The position numbers were made by a program, and so were the translations under genes. The notes beneath the pieces were generated by a model that was given only the letters and a program-made list of their open reading frames with translations, ran no database searches and was not told where the DNA came from. Shown one piece after another: positions 1-5,034 of a stretch of DNA of 10,868 nt. Position 1 is the first letter of the stretch. Each line of letters begins with the position of its first letter. The DNA is from Candidatus Daviesbacteria bacterium GW2011_GWA2_42_7 (lineage in GTDB: Bacteria; Patescibacteriota; Microgenomatia; Daviesbacterales; UBA10151), in assembly GCA_000997105.1 (NCBI GenBank), contig LCEJ01000026.1, forward strand, positions 1-10,868. The letters run 5' to 3'.

Positions 1-557
1 CTCAAATTTTAGGTAGGGAAAATTTGAGTTCCTGGATTTTGTTCCTAACGGGGGGAGCGATGCTCCTTTACAATCCCAATTGGCTTTTGTCTATCTCTTT
101 CCAGCTTTCCTTCCTGGCCACTTTTGGGGTGATAGCGGTGGCGCCGATAATAGTCAAACGCTTAAGTAAAGTACCAAGTATTTTACGGGAAGATTTAGGG
201 GTGACTATCGCTGCCCAGGTTATGGTTTTACCTGTGATCGTCTATAACTTTGGACAGCTGTCATTGTTTGGTATAGTAGCTAACCTTTTGATATTGTGGA
301 GCATACCTTTGGTGATGGTCTCCGGATTTTTAGTATTGGCCTTGGGGTTGATTGATAACCTGCTTGGGACTCTGGCCGGGCTTATCCCGTCCATTCTTTT
401 GACCTATTTTATTTATATTGTGGAATTTTTTGCTAAATTGCCCGGGGCTAGCCTGCAGGTGGGGGAAAGCGGGATAGTAATGTGGGTTGGGTACTACTTT
501 CTAATTGGAGCCGTAATTTGGGTGTTGAGCCGAAACCAGGGTGATAAATTGACCTAA
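1..557 (+). CDS. comEC: ComEC/Rec2-type competence channel, C-terminal part (partial at left edge)
   Basis: The frame is open from the window edge (first complete codon at base 3), and 184 residues are visible. The fragment is almost entirely hydrophobic, with several membrane helices. It carries the competence-domain signature NPNWLLSISFQLSFLATFG near its start, followed by AAQVMVLPVIVYNFGQLSL and VANLLILWSIPLVM, all typical of the ComEC channel that passes single-stranded DNA across the inner membrane during natural transformation. The protein ends just after the last helix (VGYYFLIGAVIWVLS) with a short polar tail. The metallo-beta-lactamase domain that follows the channel in classical ComEC is absent, so this is a short form or that domain is encoded elsewhere. 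An apparent internal start at base 24 (TTG) is not the real start because coding similarity continues upstream of it. Family assignment is firm; the N-terminal part cannot be seen. Confidence 0.9.
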   Translation, partial: QILGRENLSSWILFLTGGAMLLYNPNWLLSISFQLSFLATFGVIAVAPIIVKRLSKVPSILREDLGVTIAAQVMVLPVIVYNFGQLSLFGIVANLLILWSIPLVMVSGFLVLALGLIDNLLGTLAGLIPSILLTYFIYIVEFFAKLPGASLQVGESGIVMWVGYYFLIGAVIWVLSRNQGDKLT

Positions 558-670
558 TTCCTAAGTGCTCTAATTTCTAATCAAATCCCAATGACCCAAT
601 TACCAAATTTTAGACATTAATAGTTTAGACATTATTTAGGTCAATTAGTAATTAGGTTAATTAGGAATTA
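548..670. repeat. Intergenic imperfect palindrome, family A copy 1
   Basis: The comEC-argS spacer is A+T rich and largely self-complementary. AATTGACCTA (548-557) is the exact reverse complement of TAGGTCAATT (637-646), and TTAGGAATTA (661-670) matches TAATTCCTAA near 555. The 16-mer CCTAAGTGCTCTAATT (560-575) recurs exactly at 5549-5564 in another spacer. The element may fold in RNA as a bidirectional terminator, or it may be a dispersed repeat; the sequence does not decide. Confidence 0.7.
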
Positions 671-675
671 TTTTG

Positions 676-684
676 TGCTAATAT
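676..684 (+). promoter_or_regulatory. Extended -10 promoter of argS, predicted leaderless transcript
   Basis: TGC followed by TAATAT (679-684) is an extended -10 element. The argS ATG begins at 691, seven bases after the hexamer, where transcription would normally start. No Shine-Dalgarno sequence fits between them, so the mRNA is probably leaderless. Any -35 box is weak (TTAATT near 657). Confidence 0.6.
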
Positions 685-690
685 AGACTT

Positions 691-2337
691 ATGCTAAAAC
701 AGCAACTTTTAAAGGACTTAAGAAAAGCAATGGAGGTGATGGATTATCCGGCCACTGATATAGTCTTATCTACTCCTGAAAATAAGGCCCACGGGGACTA
801 CTCTACAAATATCGCTTTGCAACTGTCTAAACTAAAATCGGGGAACCGTAAGCACTCTCCACAAGAAATTGCTAAACAAATTCTAAGCCACTTAGGTGAC
901 TTAAGTTACTTAAGTAAGGCCGAGGTTGTTGGTCCAGGCTTCCTCAACTTCTTTATTAAGCCGGAGGTTTTATCCGGCCAATTGGCTGAGATTTTAGAAA
1001 AAGGGGAAGATTTTGGGAAAAATGAGCTTGGCAAAGGAGAAAAGATCCAGGTGGAGTTTATATCTGCCAACCCAACCGGCCCCTTGACACTGGCCAACGG
1101 GAGGGGTGGGGCGATTGGTGATACTTTGGCCAATGTTTTATCATGGAGCGGGTATAAAGTTGGCCGTGAATATTATGTTAATGATACCGGCAACCAGGTG
1201 CGTAATTTAGGTGAATCCGTGCTGGCTGCAGCAGGCAAGGCAGAAGCCAAAGAGGAACACTACCGGGGGGAATATATTAAAGACTTGGCGGAAAAGTTTA
1301 AGGATAAACTTGACCTTGACCCACAAAGTTTGGGGCATCTTTTAGCTGATTACCTATTGGATAGTGAAATTAAGCCGGCTGCTTTACGCATAGGGATCAA
1401 GTTTGACGAGTTCTATTCCGAACGCTCATTGTACGAAAGAAATTTAATTGAAAAAGCTGCTGAATTACTCAAAGAAAAAGGTTTTGCTTATGAAAATGAG
1501 GGGGCTTTATGGTTTGCCTCAACTAAGTTTGGTGATGAAAAAGACCGGGTACTTATGACTTCGGAAGGCGGTCGGGGTAGGGCCGAACCGACCTACTTTT
1601 TGGCCGACATTGCCCACCATTTTGATGTTTTGGGGAGGGGTTATTTAAAAAAAATCAATATTTGGGGAGCCGACCACCACGGCTACGAGACCAGGCTAAA
1701 AGGGGCGGTGGCGGCCTTGGGTTTTGAAGGCAAAGTGGATATTATTTTTATGCAAATGGTCAAGCTTTTCCGGGGCGGGGTGGAGGTTAAGATGAGCAAA
1801 AGGGCCGGGACATATGTCACTTTGGACGAGTTGTTAGAGGCGGTAGACAAAGATGCAGCCAGATTTTTCTTTTTGATGTATTCTCCGGAATCGCATATTG
1901 ATTTCAACCTGGATTTGGCTAAGGAACAATCCAATAAAAATCCTGTTTTTTATGTCCAATATGCCCATGCCAGGATGAGTAACATCCTAAAAAAGGCAGG
2001 AGAAAAACCTATAGATTCTTGCAAGGCCAGGCCTTGCCCGGCAAGGCCTGGCCTTGCTGGACAGCTTAGCCATCCCGCTGAGCTTGCTTTAATTAAGCAT
2101 CTGGTGCAGCTGCCTGATTTGGTAGAGGGGATAGCCCAAGATTACCAGGTCCACAAACTGACCTTTTATGCCACCAAATTGGCCGACCTCTTCCATAAGT
2201 TTTATGAAAGCTGCAGGGTGCTTAATGCTGAAACTGAAGGACTGAAAGAGGCTAGACTGGCACTGGTTTTAACTGCTAAGATAACATTAGGGAATACCTT
2301 AAGCCTGTTGGGGGTGAGTGCACCGGAACGGATGTGA
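691..2337 (+). CDS. argS: Arginyl-tRNA synthetase
   Basis: This class I enzyme charges tRNA-Arg with arginine using ATP. The 548-residue protein is full length for a compact bacterial ArgS. Order of parts: an N-terminal Add1-type domain (about 1-100, with HGDYSTNIALQLSK), the catalytic Rossmann fold opening with VEFISANPTGPL, arginine and tRNA contacts such as YVNDTGNQVRNLG and ADHHGYETRLKG, the KMSKR loop (KMSKRAGTYVTLDEL), and the all-helical anticodon-binding domain ending APERM. The HIGH signature is altered: after NPTGPL the sequence reads TLANGRGG instead of HxGHGRG, so both histidines are replaced. Between AGEKPIDS and HPAELALIKHL there is an extra Cys/Arg/Pro-rich loop encoded by a perfect palindrome (2021-2057), which keeps the frame open. 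The ATG start is supported by the extended -10 box just upstream. A tRNA-Arg gene lies about 2.3 kb downstream. Confidence 0.95.
   Translation: MLKQQLLKDLRKAMEVMDYPATDIVLSTPENKAHGDYSTNIALQLSKLKSGNRKHSPQEIAKQILSHLGDLSYLSKAEVVGPGFLNFFIKPEVLSGQLAEILEKGEDFGKNELGKGEKIQVEFISANPTGPLTLANGRGGAIGDTLANVLSWSGYKVGREYYVNDTGNQVRNLGESVLAAAGKAEAKEEHYRGEYIKDLAEKFKDKLDLDPQSLGHLLADYLLDSEIKPAALRIGIKFDEFYSERSLYERNLIEKAAELLKEKGFAYENEGALWFASTKFGDEKDRVLMTSEGGRGRAEPTYFLADIAHHFDVLGRGYLKKINIWGADHHGYETRLKGAVAALGFEGKVDIIFMQMVKLFRGGVEVKMSKRAGTYVTLDELLEAVDKDAARFFFLMYSPESHIDFNLDLAKEQSNKNPVFYVQYAHARMSNILKKAGEKPIDSCKARPCPARPGLAGQLSHPAELALIKHLVQLPDLVEGIAQDYQVHKLTFYATKLADLFHKFYESCRVLNAETEGLKEARLALVLTAKITLGNTLSLLGVSAPERM
2021..2057. 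repeat. Perfect 37-bp palindrome inside argS
   Basis: GCAAGGCCAGGCCTTGC (2021-2037) and GCAAGGCCTGGCCTTGC (2041-2057) are exact reverse complements separated by CCG. Each arm is itself nearly palindromic. The segment is translated in frame as a loop rich in Cys, Arg, Pro and Ala in the anticodon-binding domain. It resembles the idea of Rickettsia palindromic elements that persist inside genes, although it is not that family. Confidence 0.85.
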
Positions 2338-2338
2338 A

Positions 2339-2417
2339 GGAAGGGTTTGAGGGTGTAAGGGTTTAGGGTTTAAGTAAAAATAGCTATACCCTCGTACCCT
2401 TGACCCTTGTACCCTAA
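2339..2417. repeat. Intergenic imperfect palindrome, family B
   Basis: The left arm has repeated GGGTTT/AGGGT units (for example AGGGTGTAAGGGTTTAGGGT). The right arm carries the near complement (ACCCTTGACCCTTGTACCCT), and a short A+T-rich centre joins them. It fills the whole gap between argS and the phosphoesterase. It could act as a terminator or attenuator, but no clear poly-T tract follows. Confidence 0.6.
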
Positions 2418-2421
2418 ATTT

Positions 2422-3342
2422 ATGTTTAAAAAGAAACGGGAATACCATAGAAGAAGTGCCTTTTTACCCATGGTCATCTTCAGGATGCTCCTGTCCCTCA
2501 CCATGTTTTTAATCCTGGGGTTGGGGGCTTACCAGGCCTACAAGAATTTTACCGGCACAGACCCATTGAAAATGGATCCCCAGGCGATTATTTTATCGGC
2601 CCCCACAATATTTGGTTTTAATATCCAGGACTTTTCTGCTAAATTAGGTAAAAACCCGGAATCCCAAAGCCCCTCCGAAGACATTTCCAGGCCTGGCGCG
2701 AGTGGCTCGCCTCGCGGCAAAGCGGGTAAGCTTTTGGTCAGGTTTGCCCTGGTTGCAGATTCCCACAATAATAACGAAAATTTAAGCCGGGTTTTTGTGT
2801 CTTCAGGCCTGCCTTACTATGTAACTGCCGGGGACCATGACCTTTGGGATGCCCGGGATAAAGGGCATGCCCCAACCGAGCGTTTCAGCGAAGTTTTTGG
2901 TTCGGCTTTTCAATCATTTAGTGATAGTAATATACGGTTTATCATACTTTTTAATAGTGACAATTATGAGGGGGTAGATGCTTTGCAAAAAAAATGGCTG
3001 AAAGATATTCTTGAAAGTCCGGAAACAAAAGAGTCGAAAAAGGTCCTGGTTTTTTTGCATGAGCCTTTATACCATCCGTCCTCCGACCATATGATGGGGA
3101 AAGTAACTCCCAAGCTTACAAACCAGGCTTCGGAGCTTACCCGGATTATGAAAGAAGGTGGGGTTTCCGAAGTATTTGCCGGGGATGTGCACAATTTCGG
3201 TAGGTATGAAGACCCAAAATCGGGGTTGAAGATGACGGTTGTGGGGGCCTTGGCCACTGAAAGGAATGTCCAGAAGCCAAGGTTTACCATCGTTGACGTA
3301 TTTGAGGATGGCAGTTACAATATTTCGGATACGGAGATTTAA
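2422..3342 (+). CDS. Membrane-anchored calcineurin-like metallophosphoesterase, missing one metal-binding motif
   Basis: The 306-residue protein has a basic N-terminus, one membrane helix (about 14-37), a low-complexity linker rich in Pro, Ser and Gly (about 75-103), then a metallophosphoesterase domain facing outward. Visible motifs are ADSH (D113, H115), GDHD (137-140), the histidines of HEPLYH (H213, H218) and GDVHNFGRY with H257. The family also needs a GD motif between the first and second of these. Here the chain goes from ADSHNNNENLSRVF straight to SGLPYYVTAGDHD, about 30-40 residues shorter than usual, and no such motif is present; this looks like an in-frame deletion. The substrate is unknown. 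I chose ATG 2422 over TTG 2407 because the lysine-rich stretch followed by the helix starts naturally there. The stop overlaps the ndk start by one base (TAATG), suggesting translational coupling. Confidence 0.8.
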   Translation: MFKKKREYHRRSAFLPMVIFRMLLSLTMFLILGLGAYQAYKNFTGTDPLKMDPQAIILSAPTIFGFNIQDFSAKLGKNPESQSPSEDISRPGASGSPRGKAGKLLVRFALVADSHNNNENLSRVFVSSGLPYYVTAGDHDLWDARDKGHAPTERFSEVFGSAFQSFSDSNIRFIILFNSDNYEGVDALQKKWLKDILESPETKESKKVLVFLHEPLYHPSSDHMMGKVTPKLTNQASELTRIMKEGGVSEVFAGDVHNFGRYEDPKSGLKMTVVGALATERNVQKPRFTIVDVFEDGSYNISDTEI

Positions 3343-3780
3343 TGGGACAGCAAATTAACCAGAAAACACTTGTTTTTATTAAACCTGATGCTATATCCGG
3401 TAACTGATGAGTGGCTGGGTGGTGTGGGCAATCATACCCTGGATGACTGCAAAAGATATGGTTATGAAGCAAAAGAGGTGGTGGGGACTGATGATCCCAA
3501 GGAAATTGGCCATTTAATCCACCGCTATAATCAGGAAATGCTTTTGTCCGGGCCGGTTTTGGCAATGGTTTTGGAAGGGTCACATGCTGTGGAGGTGGTT
3601 AGAAAACTGGTTGGGCATACAATCCCGATCTTAGCGGCTCCTGGCACTATCAGGGGAGACTACTCAAATGATTCCTCTATTGTTGCCAACCCGCAAAAAA
3701 GGACAATTTATACCTTAGTCCATGCCTCGGGGACTCCTGAAGAAGCAGAGAGGGAAATTACCCTCTGGTTTGGTAAATAA
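3342..3780 (+). pseudogene. ndk: Nucleoside diphosphate kinase, broken by an internal out-of-frame deletion
   Basis: NDK passes the terminal phosphate between nucleoside tri- and diphosphates through a phospho-histidine. The N-terminus is intact from ATG 3342 (MGQQINQKTLVFIKPDAI, including the conserved lysine of IKPDA), but that frame stops at TGA 3405. The rest is in the +1 frame: from about 3394 it reads YPVTDEWLGGVGNHTLDDC, then SGPVLAMVLEGSHAVEVVRK, GTIRGDYSNDSS and the active-site region LVHASGTPEEAEREI, with the catalytic histidine in VHAS. Compared with family members, about 35-40 residues (first helix and second strand) are missing at the join, and the residue just before LVHAS is Thr where Asn is usual. 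An internal ATG at 3388 could yield an N-truncated protein, but it would lack the first strand and its lysine. Either a true pseudogene or an assembly error. Confidence 0.8.
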
Positions 3781-3797
3781 TATTTTTCTTCCTTTAA

Positions 3798-3826
3798 TAG
3801 ACTAGCAAGAGTAAAAGCAGTAAAAT
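3798..3826 (+). promoter_or_regulatory. Candidate promoter of the tRNA cluster
   Basis: TAGACT (3798-3803) and TAAAAT (3821-3826) are separated by 17 bp, and tRNA-Pro begins 18 bp after the -10 box. Both hexamers match consensus only partly. The position just upstream of a tRNA cluster supports the call. Confidence 0.4.
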
Positions 3827-3844
3827 ATAGCAGTGGTAAGTTTG

Positions 3845-3916
3845 CGGGGACTAGTTCATCGGTAGAACGCTCGATTCGGGTTCGAGAGGCAGAGGGTCCA
3901 ATTCCCTCGTCCCCGA
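3845..3916 (+). tRNA. tRNA-Pro(CGG)
   Basis: All four stems pair perfectly: acceptor CGGGGAC/GTCCCCG, D stem GTTC/GAAC, anticodon stem CTCGA/TCGAG and T stem GAGGG/CCCTC. The anticodon loop is TTCGGGT, giving anticodon CGG with G37. The C1-G72 pair and A73 are identity elements of bacterial tRNA-Pro and agree with the anticodon. The T loop is TCCAATT, with C where the usual T55 stands, a small oddity. CCA is not encoded, so a CCA-adding enzyme is needed. The gene is immediately followed by a duplicate of its own 3' end. Confidence 0.93.
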
Positions 3917-3975
3917 CAGCAAAGTTGGTAGGCGAGGGATCAGGGAGCGAAGCGAGCTATTCCCTCGTCCCCGAC
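3901..3975 (+). repeat. 17-bp direct repeat of the tRNA-Pro 3' end flanking a hairpin
   Basis: ATTCCCTCGTCCCCGAC occurs at 3901-3917 (T arm and acceptor strand of tRNA-Pro) and again exactly at 3959-3975. The 41 bp between them hold GCGAGGGA (3932-3939), which pairs with the second copy, and the core GAGCGAAGCGAGC. The arrangement resembles a repeat unit inserted with duplication of its target, or an attachment-site scar at a tRNA 3' end. Confidence 0.75.
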
Positions 3976-3980
3976 TGATT

Positions 3981-4018
3981 GCCCCTGTAGCTCAGTAGAC
4001 AGAGCAATCCGTTCCTAG
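3981..4018 (+). pseudogene. tRNA-Arg(CCT) 5' half, remnant ending in the anticodon loop
   Basis: The stretch reads as positions 1-38 of a tRNA: acceptor 5' strand GCCCCTG, T8-A9, D stem GCTC/GAGC, 5' anticodon strand ATCCG and loop TTCCTAG with anticodon CCT. After that, tRNA similarity stops and no 3' half pairing with ATCCG follows. The D loop AGTAGACA has lost the conserved G18-G19 pair, which fits decay. It aligns with the start of the intact tRNA-Arg(CCT) 687 bp downstream, sharing TCCTA in the anticodon loop. Confidence 0.75.
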
Positions 4019-4704
4019 ATTGATTTTTAAGTATTTTTGTACTACTATCATCTAGTGAGAAAAGTTACAAATGATGTTTTGCAAAGAATTACTTCTTTGC
4101 GGCAACGAGGTTACAGCCTACCTGAAATTAGTAGAGAGGTGGGTATTTCTAAGAGCACAGCCTTAAGATACGTGCAGGATGTCGATATTTTACCTGGATA
4201 TCGACAGGATTGGTTCGGTAAAAGAGGTGGTAGTAGAAAAAGAAAATATATTAAAGAGAAAGAGGCTTTAGAAGAAGCTCGGAATTTAGTAGGACAACTA
4301 TCATCTAAGGAGAAACTGCTATTTATTTCTGCTTTATACTGGGCCGAGGGTAATAAAAAGGATTTTATTCTAACAAATACAGATCCCTTATTAGTAAAAG
4401 TGTTTGTAGAAGGTTTGATCGGGGTGTTGGGGATCAATAAGGATCGCTTGCAAGTGAGCTTAAGATTATATGAAGATATAGATAAAGAGAGAAGCCTTGA
4501 CTTTTGGTCGCAACTAACAGGAGTAGCAAAAGAAAGGTTTATTAATGTCCATATATTACCAGGCAAAAAGAAAGGTAAATTGGAATATGGAATGTGCAGG
4601 GTTAGGGTAGCTAAAGGGGGAGATCTTTTAAAAAAGGTTCTCGCTATTAATTCTTTAGTTGCATCTTGCCCCCGTAGTTCAGTGGATAGAACACAGACGT
4701 CCTA
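4013..4704 (+). mobile_element. Putative tRNA-Arg anticodon-loop homing element (687-bp unit)
   Basis: The unit is bounded by TCCTA at 4013-4017 (broken 5' half) and TCCTA at 4700-4704 (intact tRNA-Arg), both in the anticodon loop. It holds only the LAGLIDADG-like gene and, at its right end, a complete tRNA 5' half that restores a full tRNA. The element interpretation is an inference from this architecture. No terminal inverted repeats, integrase or intron core are seen. Confidence 0.55.
4020..4048 (+). promoter_or_regulatory. Candidate promoter of the LAGLIDADG-like gene
   Basis: TTGATT (4020-4025) and TACTAT (4043-4048) are 17 bp apart, each matching consensus at four of six positions. The -35 box begins two bases after the broken tRNA ends. 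A GTG codon follows the -10 box by seven bases, matching the leaderless spacing seen for other genes here. Confidence 0.4.
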
Positions 4705-4705
4705 A
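4055..4705 (+). CDS. HTH plus LAGLIDADG-like endonuclease-family protein of a tRNA-inserted element
   Basis: The 216-residue protein has an N-terminal helix-turn-helix (about 7-40, with SLPEISREVGISKSTALRYV), a basic linker (GKRGGSRKRK) and a C-terminal domain opening with LLFISALYWAEGNK (about 88-101). That helix resembles the LAGLIDADG motif, with an acidic residue near its end; LTNTDPLLVKVFVEGLIGVLG and an R-L-Y-E-D strand follow, as in single-motif homing endonuclease relatives. A single motif would imply a homodimer acting on a near-palindromic site, and a tRNA anticodon arm is such a site. The last 12 residues (CPRSSVDRTQTS) are encoded by the 5' half of the downstream tRNA-Arg, and the TAA stop lies in its anticodon loop. 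No ATG start exists: GTG 4055 fits a promoter seven bases upstream, while TTG 4037 would add six residues. Endonuclease activity is inferred, not shown; a purely regulatory role is possible. Confidence 0.72.
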   Translation: MRKVTNDVLQRITSLRQRGYSLPEISREVGISKSTALRYVQDVDILPGYRQDWFGKRGGSRKRKYIKEKEALEEARNLVGQLSSKEKLLFISALYWAEGNKKDFILTNTDPLLVKVFVEGLIGVLGINKDRLQVSLRLYEDIDKERSLDFWSQLTGVAKERFINVHILPGKKKGKLEYGMCRVRVAKGGDLLKKVLAINSLVASCPRSSVDRTQTS

Positions 4706-4740
4706 GTCTGGTGTCGGGGGTTCGATTCCCTCCGGGGGTA
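4668..4740 (+). tRNA. tRNA-Arg(CCT)
   Basis: Acceptor GCCCCCG pairs with CGGGGGT (a G1-U72 wobble, the rest Watson-Crick). D stem GTTC/GAAC, anticodon stem CAGAC/GTCTG and T stem GGGGG/CCCTC (one G-U) all pair. The loop GTCCTAA gives anticodon CCT, reading AGG, and the T loop is a normal TTCGATT. The discriminator is A4740 and CCA is not encoded. The first half overlaps the end of the upstream LAGLIDADG-like gene. The sortase ATG lies six bases after the tRNA, so tRNA 3' processing would leave an almost leaderless mRNA. A weak -10 (TATTAA, 4645-4650) lies inside the upstream gene. Confidence 0.95.
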
Positions 4741-4746
4741 CTGGAT

Positions 4747-5034
4747 ATGTTTCCGTCTAAAAGATTCAGGAAAATCTTTCTGATCAGGTTTTTAGCTTAT
4801 CTGTTAACCTTTACCGGTTTAATCACCGTCCTATTAATTCTTGAGCCTGTTGTAAGCGAAGAAGGAAGATACCGCCTGGATCAGCTTTTCAACCGCCGGC
4901 ACAGCCTTCCCCTGGTGGTCACTTCGGCTGGTTCGACTACGCTCACCACAAGTTCGCTCAGTGCAGGTACCTCTGCGGGTACAAGCCCACAGACTACAGC
5001 CAGCAGAAGACGGCAGTCAGCAGTTAGCGGGTAG
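4747..5034 (+). CDS. Sortase N-terminal fragment (membrane anchor), separated from its catalytic part by a frameshift
   Basis: The 95-residue product from ATG 4747 starts with a basic stretch (MFPSKRFRKIF) and one membrane helix (IRFLAYLLTFTGLITVLLIL). An extracellular segment ending RYRLDQLFNRRHSLP follows, then a Ser/Thr/Ala-rich linker and a TAG at 5032. This is the anchor layout of sortases in related bacteria, and the sortase catalytic domain lies directly downstream in the next frame, overlapping from 4961. The linker is encoded by repeat-like DNA (GGTTCGACTACGCTCACCAC and CAGTCAGCAGTTAGCGGG), a likely cause of the shift. Alone, this piece has no catalytic residues. An earlier GTG at 4711 lies inside the tRNA and is not credible. 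Confidence 0.65.
   Translation: MFPSKRFRKIFLIRFLAYLLTFTGLITVLLILEPVVSEEGRYRLDQLFNRRHSLPLVVTSAGSTTLTTSSLSAGTSAGTSPQTTASRRRQSAVSG

Noticed and set aside
3405..3410. TGA-TGA in ndk read as a sense codon under an alternative code
   Set aside because: Recoding would not restore the protein because the rest of NDK is in a different frame, and other genes here do not need TGA as sense.
3284..3583. Minus-strand open frame across the phosphoesterase-ndk junction
   Set aside because: It has no family features and overlaps two recognisable genes on the plus strand.
4005..4022. CAATC/GATTG as an alternative anticodon stem of the 5' half
   Set aside because: It gives an eight-base loop and steals a base from the D stem, and nothing downstream forms a T arm or acceptor strand.
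4019..4667. A group I or group II intron in tRNA-Arg(CCT), known from other bacteria at this site
   Set aside because: Only about 36 bases lie between the broken tRNA and the ORF, and the ORF fills the rest, so there is no room for an intron core. The downstream tRNA is complete, and the 5' remnant does not pair with its anticodon 3' strand.
4711..4746. GTG 4711 as the sortase start
   Set aside because: It lies inside the tRNA-Arg T arm region, and the added residues are just translated tRNA. ATG 4747 is directly before the basic stretch and helix.
4961..5034. Programmed ribosomal frameshifting in the sortase
   Set aside because: The overlap has no homopolymer slippery site, and the shift sits in repeat DNA, so mutation or assembly error is simpler. 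It is not formally excluded.
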